DNA of 35,399 nucleotides from Sphingobacteriales bacterium (GCA_027484425.1 JAIXSZ010000032.1:1-35399), one strand, 5' to 3'; shown: positions 7,058 to 16,767, numbered from the stretch's first letter. Program-made: numbers and translations. The notes: generated by a model not told the origin, from the letters alone.

Positions 7058-10000
7058 ATGAAAAGAATATATATTGTACTGTTTGCTTTGCTAGGAATGG
7101 TGGGTAAGGTGAAAGCCCAGTTTGTGGCTGATCTGGATGGTTTTCCGCTGGTGACTACTGGCTGGAATATAGGTGGTTTTGGGACAGTGGTAGATAGTAG
7201 TGTGCGGCTGACATCGCCCTCAACGACGCAGAATGGATATGTTTATTACAACACACCTGTGAACCTGACCGGATGTGGACAGTTTACGGTAGATTTTGAT
7301 TACCGGATACAGCAACACCTGTCAACAACGATAGCTGATGGTATTGCATTTTGGTACATCAGTAACCCGCCTAGTGGTTTTGTGACAGGTGGGGGAATAG
7401 GCCTTCCGAGTTTTGCGAATGGGCTTATAATGATAATGGATACCTACGATAATACTGCACCCTTCAATGTGCCGCTAGCTACGCTACTGGGGTATAATGG
7501 CAGTATAGCGGGTTATACTGAGGGGTCGACGGCAGGGCTGCTGGCACCGGTGGTGGGCACACTGCCCTATATAACGGATGGCACATGGCGCCACTGTAAG
7601 ATAACGTACAATGTGGGCAATATCAATGTATACTTCAACTATAGCCCAATACCTACGCTGACGGGTTTTTATCCATTGACGATATCGGGATATTTTGGAT
7701 TTAGCTCTAGTACGGGTGCTGCTTATAGCACTCAGAGCGTGAAGAGTGTGCATATAACTGCGCTGGTGTCGCTGCCAGTACCTGTGGTAACATCGCCGGT
7801 AACATATTGCCAGAATGATGTGGCGGTGCCTGTAAGTGCTACAGGAGTGACGGGAGCAACTGTAAGATGGTTTAGTACTGACACAGCAGTAACGGTGTCG
7901 CTACCGGGAGCTCCTACGCCCAATACCTCAGTACCTGGTACTACAACCTATTATGTACGGCAGTTTGCGGGTACATGTATCAGTCCGCCAGACTCGGTAG
8001 TGGTGAGGGTGAACCCACAGCCATTGCCGCCTGCAATAACTGGAGTGACCGCTTACTGCCAAAATGCGCCCTTTGTTCCGTTTACGACCACTGGGTCGTC
8101 GATATTGTGGTATACGGCAGCTACGGGAGGAACGGGTAGTGTTACGGCACCTGTAGTGGCTACATCAGTGCCTGGTACATACAAATATTATGCATCGCAA
8201 ACAGTACTGGGATGTGAGAGCCTGCGCGACTCAATAACAGTGGTGGTGCATTCGACCCCTGCTACGCCTGTGTTGACGGCTGGACTGAATACTTATTGCC
8301 AATATGCTCCCTTTGTGCCGTTTGCGGTGACAGGTACAAATGTGAGGTGGTATACAGTGCCAACGGGAGGCACTGGGACTACTGTAGCACCTGTTATAAA
8401 CACTAGTGTGCCGGGTAGCTATAATTACTATGTATCGCAAACGGATACTAACGGTTGTGAGAGCAACCGCCTGCATGTGCCTGTGACGGTGTATGCAGAG
8501 CCACCAGCACCCACTGCCACCGATGTAACCCACTGTCAGTACACACTGGCTCCACCACTGATAGCGGGGGGTGTTGGTATGGTGTGGTATGGGCCTGGGA
8601 TAGGTGCTGGAGGAACAATAACGACACCTGTGCCATCGACTACATTGACTGGTAGGGATACATTCTACGTGACACAGACGATTGATGGCTGTGTGAGCGA
8701 TAGCGCTATGCTGGTAGTGACGGTAGATAGCACACCCGAAACACCAGTGGCTATGAGCAATAGCCCAGTGTGCGAAAATGATACTTTGTTTTTGTGGGCC
8801 AGTAGTGGTACAACAGGTGTGAGCTGGGCATGGGCAGGACCTAACTCGTTTGGGGCTATTGTACCGAATACCAGCCTACTGAATGTAACACCTGCTGCAG
8901 GTGGAGTATATACGGTAACAGCTACACTGGGCTCTTGTAGTTCTGTGGCGCTCGTAAGTGTGAGTATAACACTGTTGCCACCGGTGACGATAACTAGCAA
9001 TAGCCCTGTGTGTAGCGGTGCAAATGATACTTTGTTTCTGCAGGCGGTGAGCAGTGTGGGCGCTACGTATACATGGAGTGGACCGTATGTGTTTTACTCT
9101 AACGCTCAGAACCCATCGAGAACACCTGTGAGTGAAGAGTATGAGGGTACTTACCATGTGAAGGTGACACTGGATGGCTGTGTGAATACTGCCAGCCATA
9201 CGGTAGTAGTGAACCCAACACCCGCTGCGCCATGGATAAAATGGTTGACCTATTGCCAATACTATGATGCGCCTTACCTGCAAGCATATGGTAGCAATGT
9301 GCTGTGGTATACATCGTCAGTAGCGGGAGGGGTGGGTAGTGCTGCACCACCCAAACCACAAACAGATGTGGTGGGTATCAATTTCTACTATGTAAATCAG
9401 ACAGTGGCAGGCTGCCCAAGTGTGATAGACTCTATAAGAGTGCTAGTAAACCCCAAACCTATTGTAGCAGTGAGTGAAGATGTGGTGGTGTGCCCAAGGG
9501 ATAGTGCTGTGCTAACGGCTGTAAATGCTGATGCGATAGCCTACTATAACTGGTACCCTGATATGTACCTAAGCGATACGGCTGGTGCTACTGTAATAGT
9601 GCGCCCTGAAACTGATATGAACTACACGGTGGTGACCAGAAATATGTATAATTGCACAGACACAGCTACCGCAGCAGTAACTGTCCGTGCTGACGCAGTG
9701 TTACATTTGGAGGACTCTATAATGCTGTATCCTGGAGAAGAGTATCAAATTAATCCATCAACGAATTGTACACAGTTTAGTTGGACTCCATCGGGAGGGT
9801 TGAGTGGTAAGTACCTCTCAAATCCGGTGGCTACGCCAGAAGTAAGCACTAAGTATGTGGTAACTGGTAAGACTGAGTGGGGATGTGTGACCAAAGACTC
9901 GATAAATGTAGTGGTGAATACTGAGGCAGTGTTGACATTGCCAAATGCCTTTGCGCCCGGTAATGGGGTAAATGGAAAGTTTAAGGTAATACGCAGAGGA

Positions 10001-10198
10001 CTAGCTGCGCTGCAACACTTTAGGATATATGACAGATGGGGAGTGATGGTGTATGAAACAAAGGATATTGAGGAAGGATGGGATGGGACCTACAAGGGTG
10101 TACCACAACCAATGGGCGTGTATGTGTATGATGTTACTGCAGTAACGATGGGTGGGAAGGTGTTTAGTAAGAGTGGTAATGTGACATTGCTAAGGTGA
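7058..10198 (+). CDS. Secreted lectin-headed Ig-repeat protein with gliding-motility C-terminal domain
   Basis: This 1046-residue protein starts with a signal peptide (to about residue 21, ending KAQ). Residues 22-235 look like an L-type (legume-like) lectin domain: TVDFDYRI, ADGIAFWYI, a GGGIGLP loop, IMDTYDN and WRHCKITYNV. From about 239 to 960 there are roughly nine modules of about 80 residues: first Ig-like domains of the CHU_C-associated kind (VTYCQN..., YYVxQ), then PKD/Ig-like modules (NSPVC...YTWSGP). Residues 960-1046 are the type B T9SS sorting domain (PNAFAPGNG, FRIYDRWG, GWDGTYKG, PxGVYVYDV, GNVTLLR). It should be exported by Sec, carried over the outer membrane by T9SS and kept at the surface or released, with a sugar-binding tip on a stalk. 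The next gene encodes a paralogue. Its ligand is unknown. Confidence 0.9.
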   Translation: MKRIYIVLFALLGMVGKVKAQFVADLDGFPLVTTGWNIGGFGTVVDSSVRLTSPSTTQNGYVYYNTPVNLTGCGQFTVDFDYRIQQHLSTTIADGIAFWYISNPPSGFVTGGGIGLPSFANGLIMIMDTYDNTAPFNVPLATLLGYNGSIAGYTEGSTAGLLAPVVGTLPYITDGTWRHCKITYNVGNINVYFNYSPIPTLTGFYPLTISGYFGFSSSTGAAYSTQSVKSVHITALVSLPVPVVTSPVTYCQNDVAVPVSATGVTGATVRWFSTDTAVTVSLPGAPTPNTSVPGTTTYYVRQFAGTCISPPDSVVVRVNPQPLPPAITGVTAYCQNAPFVPFTTTGSSILWYTAATGGTGSVTAPVVATSVPGTYKYYASQTVLGCESLRDSITVVVHSTPATPVLTAGLNTYCQYAPFVPFAVTGTNVRWYTVPTGGTGTTVAPVINTSVPGSYNYYVSQTDTNGCESNRLHVPVTVYAEPPAPTATDVTHCQYTLAPPLIAGGVGMVWYGPGIGAGGTITTPVPSTTLTGRDTFYVTQTIDGCVSDSAMLVVTVDSTPETPVAMSNSPVCENDTLFLWASSGTTGVSWAWAGPNSFGAIVPNTSLLNVTPAAGGVYTVTATLGSCSSVALVSVSITLLPPVTITSNSPVCSGANDTLFLQAVSSVGATYTWSGPYVFYSNAQNPSRTPVSEEYEGTYHVKVTLDGCVNTASHTVVVNPTPAAPWIKWLTYCQYYDAPYLQAYGSNVLWYTSSVAGGVGSAAPPKPQTDVVGINFYYVNQTVAGCPSVIDSIRVLVNPKPIVAVSEDVVVCPRDSAVLTAVNADAIAYYNWYPDMYLSDTAGATVIVRPETDMNYTVVTRNMYNCTDTATAAVTVRADAVLHLEDSIMLYPGEEYQINPSTNCTQFSWTPSGGLSGKYLSNPVATPEVSTKYVVTGKTEWGCVTKDSINVVVNTEAVLTLPNAFAPGNGVNGKFKVIRRGLAALQHFRIYDRWGVMVYETKDIEEGWDGTYKGVPQPMGVYVYDVTAVTMGGKVFSKSGNVTLLR

Positions 10199-10234
10199 TA
10201 ATTAGGTATTGATATGATGATAGTTATAATTTGT

Positions 10235-10268
10235 ATAATTAACGGCGCTATTAAGTGCCGTTAATTAT
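10235..10268 (+). terminator. Strong hairpin terminator between the tandem adhesin genes
   Basis: ATAATTAACGGC (10235-10246) and GCCGTTAATTAT (10257-10268) form a perfect 12-bp stem with a 10-base loop, followed by TTTGT. It lies 37 bases after the first adhesin gene stop, so the two tandem genes are probably separate transcripts. Confidence 0.75.
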
Positions 10269-10511
10269 TTTGTATTAATTGGTATAACAACCCATCCAAA
10301 AATGAAAAATTGCTGTCTATATTAAGAATGGAGACGAAAATCGAATAAATTTCGGGGTTAGTCACCTTTTTCAGTTGTTTATAGTTGATGAATTATGATA
10401 TAATTAGTAGTTTTCTGAAAATTACTTATTTTTATAGGTGTTATTGAACTTTAGGTATTGTGCAGGTAGTAGTGCCTGAATGTATTTTGTAAGGATAATC
10501 AAGTTAGCGTT
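10269..10511. other. AT-rich spacer upstream of the second adhesin gene
   Basis: No gene is seen between the terminator and the second adhesin gene. The stretch is AT-rich. A GTATTTTG near 10483 resembles but does not match the TAnnTTTG box, so the promoter is expected here but not located. Confidence 0.35.
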
Positions 10512-13500
10512 ATGAAATTACGTAGTGTAATATTTTTATTGTTGAGTGGTGTTTTGGGTCTTCAGACATCGTCTAAAGCCCAGTTGGTGGGGGATCAGAT
10601 ATTTTTGCAAGGAAGATGGCTTGAGGCAGGTGTAGCACCCAACGGATGCTGGGGAAACACTATGCCAGTACCAGCAACCTATCATACACATACAGGAGCC
10701 TCCATAACTGGTTATCCGGACCCACTGACAGGAGTGGCTGCAACTGGAAATGGTATCGATTTTTCGTACGATGTAGGCCGTGATGGATGGACTGTGGGCT
10801 CTCCAGTACCAGCGTCAGGTACTAACTGTTGTTTTTATGGAGCATATTTCTTGCCAGGGACACCATTTAATGGTTGGTCTATTCAAATGAACGGTATCAG
10901 AAGTGATGCCTTTTATACTAGTGCTGGGTTTGCGGTGAGTGGTGGAGCTACGTTTTCTGGAACTAATGTGGGTTATGAGCGCAATATAGGCTCTTCATGT
11001 GGACCCTATGCGCAAAGTAATGCAATAGGTAAATGGGCAGGTAACTACACATCAGGAGGTAGTACCATATCGATAAGATCTACTAATAGGGTTGATACCA
11101 ATGCATCTTGGGATCTGGTAAATGTGACAATAAAGAATACAGGAGCTACACCTGCAACGGGTATCTATTACTTTGTAACAGGTGACCCAGATAATGACCA
11201 GGTAGTGCCAGTAGGTAGCTTTCCTACCAACAATAGGGTTTATCAGCAAGGCGATGCGGCACAACGCCGACAAGTATTAGCTCGTGCACCTGGAGCTACT
11301 CGTCAGGACGCATTCTCGGGTTTGGCAGCAAAAGATTGCCGTGCTAAAGCATTGATCTATACTTCATGGCCTCCGCCATTGGTAGCTGGTAATGCGCTAG
11401 ATTTGATTTATAACCAAACTGCAACAGCAATAGGCGCTGCTTATTATAATGTAGGCGACAATACCAGTACTGATATAGCTTATGGATTGGTGTTTAAATT
11501 GGGAGACCTTGCACCTGGAGATAGTACTCGTCTTTCATTTGCTTGGGTGTTTAGTGATTCTACCGCTATTGATAGTGCATTTCAGAGTCCGACTTTAAAC
11601 GTGAACTGCGCATTGGCGCCTAGTATTGATACTTTTTATCCATGTGGATTGGCAACAATTCCTGTAAGCATTGTAAACGGAGAGTGGGGGACTACAAATT
11701 GGGTATGGGCACCAGCTACAGGATTGTCCAGCACTACTGGTACAACTAATACGATAACAACCGCAGCACTTGGAGGTGAGATAACTTATACCATTACGGG
11801 TACTGATACAGTATCATGTAACAGATTCAGATTGTTACTTACATTACCAGCTTGCTTCACAGCAATAAGTAATAGCCCTGACACAGCAAGACTTTGTGTG
11901 GGTGATACATTGACTTTGACTGCAATAGGCGACTCTACAGGGGCTACCTACGAGTGGAGAGGACCAGGATTGACAGGTATAGTAAGGGGTTTTGCGCAAA
12001 GCGTAAATGTGTTTCCTACAGTAATGTCGGACACTGGGTGGTATTATGTAGTGAAAACAGTGGGTGGAGTATTGGATACGGTACGTACACATGTGATGCT
12101 GAAACCATTGCCGCTCGTAACAGCTACTTATAACCCACCAGTATGTTCTGGTACGACCCTGTTGTTATCAACTACACCTGACTCGTTGGGACAGACATGG
12201 AGTTGGACAGGGCCGAATGGATTTACTGCTGGAGTATCGGATCCTGTGGTGCCTAGTGTGACAACAGCGGCGTCGGGCTTGTACAAGATCATATCAACAT
12301 TGAATGGGTGTATAGATAGTACCACACTATCTGTGACGATAGACTCGACACCAGAGGTGCCTACAATAGGCAGTAATAGTTTTGTGTGTGAGGGTGATAC
12401 GTTGCTGCTAACATCGAGTTGTGCAACACCTGGAGTGACCTATAGCTGGACTGGACCATCTGGGTTTACATCGACCATGCAAAATCCGATTATGCCTAAT
12501 GCTCCTTTGACAGCCAGCGGAACCTATACAGTAACTGTAAGACTTGGTACATGTACCAACAGAAACACTGTGCTAGTGGAGATAAGACCTACACCAGTGC
12601 CTGTGCTTGGTAGTAATTCGCCGGTATGTTCGGGTAATGCACTTAACCTGAACTGCACTGTGGCAGCCGGAGCGATCTTTGACTGGAGTGGGCCTGCAGG
12701 ATTTGTATCAACGGTTCAGAATCCTACTATCAACCCTGCCTATACGAATAATTCTGGTACTTACTCTGTAACAGTGACACTGAATGGTTGTCCTTCAGTA
12801 CCAGCAAACATAACAGTGGTAGTAGACACTACACCAACTATTACTTTGCTCACTACAAACAGTCCTGGCGCGCCTGGCCCATCTATATGCGAAGGCGATA
12901 CACTGACATTAAATGTAAACTCAACTACGTTGGGCGTGGGCTATGTATGGAGTGGTCCTATGTCGTTTTCATCAACCTCACAGAATCCTGTAATTTATCC
13001 TGCTAGTGTAGGTTCATCTGGAGTGTATACTGTAGTAGTAGCGGTAGGTTCGTGCTCGGTGAGTGCAGCTATTACTGTGACGGTAACAGCCACACCACCT
13101 GTAACCATAACGAGCAATACGCCTGTGTGTAGTGGTGCAAATGACACTTTGTTCTTGCAGGCGGTAAGTACAGTAGGCGCAACCTATACTTGGACTGGGC
13201 CTTATACATTCTTCTCTAATGCACAGAACCCATCGAGAACACCGGTGAGTGTGGAGCATAGCGGTGTGTATAATGTAACTGTATTCCTAGATGGTTGTTA
13301 CAATAATACATCGCATACTGTAGTGGTAAATCCTACGCCTGCTGCACCATGGATAAAGTGGCTAACCTATTGTCAATACTATGATGCGCCTTATCTGCAA
13401 GCGTTTGGAAGTAACGTGCTTTGGTACACATCGTCGGCTGGCGGTACAGGATCTGCTGCACCACCCAAGCCACAAACAGATGTGACAGGTATTTCGTTTT

Positions 13501-14312
13501 ACTATGTAAACCAAACAGTAGAGGATTGTCCTAGTGTGATAGACTCTATAAGGGTAATGGTGAATCCAAAACCAACCGTTGCTGTAAGTGAAGACAGGAC
13601 TGTGTGTCCAAGAGACTCGGTAGTGATGACGGCTGTGAATTCTGATGCGATAGCCTACTTCAACTGGTATCCATATATGTACTTGAACGATACTGTAGGT
13701 GCATCGGTTGTAGCACGCCCTGAGACAAATATGGAATACACTGTGGTGACCAAAAATATGTATAACTGTACTGATACTGGTACCATAAGATTGACGGTGA
13801 AACCTGATGCGGTGATTCACCTAGAAGATTCAGTAACGTTGTATCCTGGAGAGACTTATCAGATAGATCCCTCTACTAACTGTAATATATTCAGCTGGAC
13901 ACCATCGGGCGGGCTGAGTGGTAAGTATATTTCAAACCCAATTGCAGCACCAGAGGTAAGCACAAAATATGTGGTAACTGGTGTGACTGAGTGGGGATGT
14001 AAAACTAAGGACTCGATAAACGTAAATGTGAATACAGAGGGTATCCTTACTGTGCCAAATGCGTTTGCACCAGGTAATGGCATCAACAACAAGTTCAAAG
14101 TAATAAGAAGAGGATTTGCGAATCTACTTCACTTCAGAATATATGACAGATGGGGTGTTATGGTTTATGAATCGAAGGATATAGAAGATGGCTGGGATGG
14201 TACTTTTAAAGGAGTGCCCCAACCGCTCGGAGTATATGTGTATGATATTAGTGCTGTAACTGCTAGTGGAAGGGTGTTTAACAAAAGTGGAAATGTCACC
14301 TTGCTGCGATAG
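10512..14312 (+). CDS. Secreted Ig/PKD-repeat protein with gliding-motility C-terminal domain
   Basis: A 1266-residue paralogue of the preceding gene. The signal peptide ends near residue 24 (SSKAQ). Residues 25-385 are a head region that I do not recognise; it is rich in Gly, Thr and aromatics, has Cys pairs (NGCWGN, TNCCFYG, SSCGPY) and includes a FVTGDPDNDQ stretch that recalls calcium-binding or beta-sandwich loops. Residues 386-860 hold PKD/Ig-like modules of about 80 residues (NSPVCxGxxLxL...YxWSGPxGF...SGTYTVTV). Residues 861-1266 follow residues 641-1046 of the first protein almost without gaps, ending in the type B sorting domain (PNAFAPGNG, FRIYDRWG, NVTLLR). It should be T9SS-exported and surface-exposed. 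Domain swap after tandem duplication explains the different head on the same stalk. Confidence 0.88.
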   Translation: MKLRSVIFLLLSGVLGLQTSSKAQLVGDQIFLQGRWLEAGVAPNGCWGNTMPVPATYHTHTGASITGYPDPLTGVAATGNGIDFSYDVGRDGWTVGSPVPASGTNCCFYGAYFLPGTPFNGWSIQMNGIRSDAFYTSAGFAVSGGATFSGTNVGYERNIGSSCGPYAQSNAIGKWAGNYTSGGSTISIRSTNRVDTNASWDLVNVTIKNTGATPATGIYYFVTGDPDNDQVVPVGSFPTNNRVYQQGDAAQRRQVLARAPGATRQDAFSGLAAKDCRAKALIYTSWPPPLVAGNALDLIYNQTATAIGAAYYNVGDNTSTDIAYGLVFKLGDLAPGDSTRLSFAWVFSDSTAIDSAFQSPTLNVNCALAPSIDTFYPCGLATIPVSIVNGEWGTTNWVWAPATGLSSTTGTTNTITTAALGGEITYTITGTDTVSCNRFRLLLTLPACFTAISNSPDTARLCVGDTLTLTAIGDSTGATYEWRGPGLTGIVRGFAQSVNVFPTVMSDTGWYYVVKTVGGVLDTVRTHVMLKPLPLVTATYNPPVCSGTTLLLSTTPDSLGQTWSWTGPNGFTAGVSDPVVPSVTTAASGLYKIISTLNGCIDSTTLSVTIDSTPEVPTIGSNSFVCEGDTLLLTSSCATPGVTYSWTGPSGFTSTMQNPIMPNAPLTASGTYTVTVRLGTCTNRNTVLVEIRPTPVPVLGSNSPVCSGNALNLNCTVAAGAIFDWSGPAGFVSTVQNPTINPAYTNNSGTYSVTVTLNGCPSVPANITVVVDTTPTITLLTTNSPGAPGPSICEGDTLTLNVNSTTLGVGYVWSGPMSFSSTSQNPVIYPASVGSSGVYTVVVAVGSCSVSAAITVTVTATPPVTITSNTPVCSGANDTLFLQAVSTVGATYTWTGPYTFFSNAQNPSRTPVSVEHSGVYNVTVFLDGCYNNTSHTVVVNPTPAAPWIKWLTYCQYYDAPYLQAFGSNVLWYTSSAGGTGSAAPPKPQTDVTGISFYYVNQTVEDCPSVIDSIRVMVNPKPTVAVSEDRTVCPRDSVVMTAVNSDAIAYFNWYPYMYLNDTVGASVVARPETNMEYTVVTKNMYNCTDTGTIRLTVKPDAVIHLEDSVTLYPGETYQIDPSTNCNIFSWTPSGGLSGKYISNPIAAPEVSTKYVVTGVTEWGCKTKDSINVNVNTEGILTVPNAFAPGNGINNKFKVIRRGFANLLHFRIYDRWGVMVYESKDIEDGWDGTFKGVPQPLGVYVYDISAVTASGRVFNKSGNVTLLR

Positions 14313-14341
14313 AAAGTGCAAAAAATAGAGAATTGATATAT

Positions 14342-14372
14342 AAGGAAGCCGCCAGAATGGGCGGCTTCTTTG
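14342..14372 (+). terminator. Intrinsic terminator after the second adhesin gene
   Basis: GAAGCCGCC (14345-14353) pairs with GGCGGCTTC (14360-14368), extendable by three weaker pairs into AAG/TTT, followed by a short T-run. It lies about 30 bases after the stop codon. Confidence 0.8.
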
Positions 14373-14447
14373 CGAAATGTAGTTTGTGTATGCAGTATAG
14401 TGGAAAAAATAATGAGTATTATTGTAATAGCGTAAATATACAAGACT

Positions 14448-14927
14448 ATGAAAGGGCAGCATCATTACACATTGACAGTGGAGTGGACTGGTAATAATGG
14501 CACAGGAACCAGCCATGCGGCGGCTTATGAGCGCAGCCACACTGTGAAGATAGAGGGGAAAGCAGATCTAATTTGTTCGTCTGACCCGGCATTCAGAGGA
14601 GATAATACGAAGCACAATCCTGAGGAGTTTTTGCTGGCAGCAGTATCTTCTTGTCATATGCTTTGGTACCTGCACTTGTGTGCTGATGCGGGTATAGTGG
14701 TAAATGAATACTCAGACTATCCGGAAGGGGAAATGGTGGAGGCTACCGCTACAGAGAGAGGTAGGTTTACGGAAATAACCCTGCACCCATTAGTGACCAT
14801 TACAGATGGCACTCGGGTACTGGATGCTGAACATCTGCATGAAAAGGCAAGGGAGAAATGTTTTATATCTAACTCTTGTAATTTTCCAATACACCATCAG
14901 CCAACAATTTTGGTCAAGGATGCATGA
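14448..14927 (+). CDS. OsmC-family peroxiredoxin-like protein
   Basis: A 159-residue protein of the OsmC/Ohr fold. Seen are the N-terminal strand pair (YTLTVEWTGNNGTGT), the family segment NPEEFLLAAVSSCH with E60 and C69, and a second Cys region EKCFISNSCNFPI (C138, C144). In the family two Cys residues and nearby Arg/Glu reduce organic hydroperoxides in the cytoplasm; here C69 and C138 take the expected positions. The pattern GTSHAAAYERSHTV near the N-terminus is typical of the YhfA-like or general OsmC subgroup rather than classic Ohr, so the real substrate is uncertain. It is transcribed alone and converges with the GyrI-like gene, whose stop is 15 bases away. Confidence 0.9.
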   Translation: MKGQHHYTLTVEWTGNNGTGTSHAAAYERSHTVKIEGKADLICSSDPAFRGDNTKHNPEEFLLAAVSSCHMLWYLHLCADAGIVVNEYSDYPEGEMVEATATERGRFTEITLHPLVTITDGTRVLDAEHLHEKAREKCFISNSCNFPIHHQPTILVKDA

Positions 14928-14942
14928 GTATCACCAGAAAGA

Positions 14943-15569
14943 CTATCCCTGTTTAGCAGGCTCGCGAAGTATGGTTTTTAGTTTTTCAGGTGCGGTTTTT
15001 CTGAAGTCAGAGAGGTAGATTTCATGATGCAAGCCATCTTTAAGAAGGTTGTTTTGTTGCATGAAGTTGTTGAGAATGATGAGGGAGTTGTGTTCGGTAG
15101 CGAAAGGACCGATATGTAGTATTTGTACAGTCTGGATGGCAGGAAGCTGGTAATAGGTTATTTGCTGCGCTTCTTTAATGTCTTTTTTATTCAACACAGT
15201 AGTGGCAGCATCTGTTACCATGGCCTGTGTAGCAAAATCGGGTAGTCGAAGAAGTAAACGATAATCCCAATCGGAGCGTGGGATATTGACCGGAGCATCA
15301 GTAATTGTGAGGTTGGGGTACAGTTTTTCGTCGTACCACCACTGGCATTCGAGCTTGGGAACTGTGAAGTCATTGCCCAAAGCCTTACAGGAAAACTTAA
15401 CAGTGTAGGCAGTACTATACATGGCGGCAATGTTGGCAGCGAATTGAGGGCCGTTAGGGTCGCCCTTACCTTCTAGAGAAATGTACTGAGCTGCAGGGAA
15501 AGAAAGAAGTGTAGGGGTAGTTTTGGCGGTATAGTATTCTTTGTATGTTTTGGATAGATCGGTTTTCAT
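14943..15569 (-). CDS. GyrI-like small-molecule-binding domain protein
   Basis: A 208-residue cytoplasmic protein that looks like a stand-alone GyrI-like/SOUL-type ligand-binding domain. Typical segments are a start with LSKTYKEYYTAKTTPTLLSF, then AQYISLEGKGDPNG near residues 26-41, the central LECQWWYDE, and a C-terminal HEIYLSDFRKTAPEKLKTILREP, all shared by Bacteroidota and Bacillota GyrI-like proteins of about 205 residues. The family binds hydrophobic small molecules; no enzymatic residue can be assigned here. It has no DNA-binding domain of its own. It converges with the OsmC gene; its promoter lies in the 100-base spacer shared with the divergent exported-protein gene. The ATG at 15569 fits the family N-terminus. 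Confidence 0.85.
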   Translation of the reverse strand: MKTDLSKTYKEYYTAKTTPTLLSFPAAQYISLEGKGDPNGPQFAANIAAMYSTAYTVKFSCKALGNDFTVPKLECQWWYDEKLYPNLTITDAPVNIPRSDWDYRLLLRLPDFATQAMVTDAATTVLNKKDIKEAQQITYYQLPAIQTVQILHIGPFATEHNSLIILNNFMQQNNLLKDGLHHEIYLSDFRKTAPEKLKTILREPAKQG

Positions 15570-15670
15570 AAATGAATGTTTAATGCACTACAAAATAAGT
15601 TTATGCTGATGTTACAAAGTATGTTTGTGGTTAGTTTTTTACATTTACAATTCAACATAATTCGTCAGTT

Positions 15671-16198
15671 TTGAAAAGGGTTTTATTTTTTTCTTTTTTG
15701 TTTTTTAGTGTGTTGCACCCATTGAGTGCGCAGATATTGAAGAAGTATGCTATTGGTAAATCGGGGTGTTCGGCTTATTTTTTCTGCAATCCTGGGACTT
15801 TTGAGGTTACACATAGTCCTGATTCGTCGATAGTTTATAGTGGTGAATGTAAGGATGGGGCAGTGACCTATGATCTGATTTGTGTGCAATTGAAAGCAAA
15901 AATTGAGCATTTGAATGATGCAGAACAGGTGTTAGAGCAGTATTTGGATTACATAAAGTCATCATTTGGTATTGAAGCTGCGGCTGGGTATGGTAAAGGG
16001 CATAGATTGCGAGGTAAAGAAGATACCAGAGGCATGATAGACTACTGGAAAGACAAGGAAAAGAATAATCTAAATGTGAAGGGATGGACAAATGGACAGT
16101 ACATTGCAGTGCTTATTGCAATATCGGACAAGGAGATACCGTTTGATAGGGGGAATGTATTCTTAGACGGGATAGTTTTTCCTGAGGTTAAAAAGTAA
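15671..16198 (+). CDS. Exported hypothetical protein
   Basis: A 175-residue protein that begins with TTG at 15671; no ATG in frame precedes the signal peptide, which reads KRVLFFSFLFFSVLHPLSAQ and should be cleaved after residue 20. The mature part (about 155 residues) has mixed alpha/beta character, three Cys residues (SGCSAYFFC, YSGEC) and ends without a sorting domain, so it probably stays in the periplasm. I do not recognise the family. The next gene starts 6 bases after its stop, which suggests translational coupling and a shared function. Confidence 0.75.
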   Translation: MKRVLFFSFLFFSVLHPLSAQILKKYAIGKSGCSAYFFCNPGTFEVTHSPDSSIVYSGECKDGAVTYDLICVQLKAKIEHLNDAEQVLEQYLDYIKSSFGIEAAAGYGKGHRLRGKEDTRGMIDYWKDKEKNNLNVKGWTNGQYIAVLIAISDKEIPFDRGNVFLDGIVFPEVKK

Positions 16199-16203
16199 GG
16201 TGG

Positions 16204-16767
16204 ATGAAAGCAGCAGAAAGAGAAAACAAGTTGAATGCGAAAGTAGTGCTACGGAAATGCGGTTCAGTAATGACTTTGCTGCTATGTGTGCTGTCTTGTT
16301 GGGCAACTGAGAGTGATGTGCTGGAGTTGCGAAAGCTATACTATTTGTCGTATAAAGACAAAACAGCTGCAGATAAGCTGTACAAAGATACACGGGCATA
16401 TGATGCAAAGCAGCCCAAAATGCTGGGTTATAAAGCTGTAGCGAGTATGATGATGTGCAACTATATCACGAACCCATATACTAGAGTGAAGTACTTTTAT
16501 GCAGGGAAGGGAGACCTAGAAAAAGCAATAAAAACTAGCCCAGCAGATGTGGAGTTGCGTTATCTTAGGTATACAGTGCAGGAAAATGTGCCGGGTGTGC
16601 TCAACTACAATGGTAGTATGAGCGAAGACAGGAAGATATTAGTGACCTATCTTAATGATGCGGCCAACAGAGAAAAGGACCCCGACTTGCATGCCCGCAT
16701 AATGAAGTATATGCTGAATAGCAAGACGGTGCCTGCGGAAACAAAAAAGCACATAAGTAGTAAGTAG
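16204..16767 (+). CDS. Exported hypothetical protein, helical repeat-like
   Basis: A 187-residue protein with a long N-region (about 20 residues, positively charged) before a hydrophobic segment VMTLLLCVLSCWA (22-34); C32 may be a lipobox Cys or the segment a signal peptide. An internal ATG at residue 23 would be too short before the segment, so the start at 16204 is kept. The mature part is alpha-helical and TPR-like (LRKLYYLSYKDKTAADKLYKDT, KAVASMMM, DLEKAIKTSPADVELRYLRY), a common pattern in uncharacterised Bacteroidota proteins of this size. It is coupled to the preceding exported protein and converges with the DtxR-like gene, leaving only 5 bases between stops. Confidence 0.72.
   Translation: MKAAERENKLNAKVVLRKCGSVMTLLLCVLSCWATESDVLELRKLYYLSYKDKTAADKLYKDTRAYDAKQPKMLGYKAVASMMMCNYITNPYTRVKYFYAGKGDLEKAIKTSPADVELRYLRYTVQENVPGVLNYNGSMSEDRKILVTYLNDAANREKDPDLHARIMKYMLNSKTVPAETKKHISSK

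Noticed and set aside
13362-13820. 152-codon minus-strand frame inside the second surface protein
   Set aside because: It is antisense to a conserved Ig-repeat region that has a paralogue in the neighbouring gene; no domain is recognisable.
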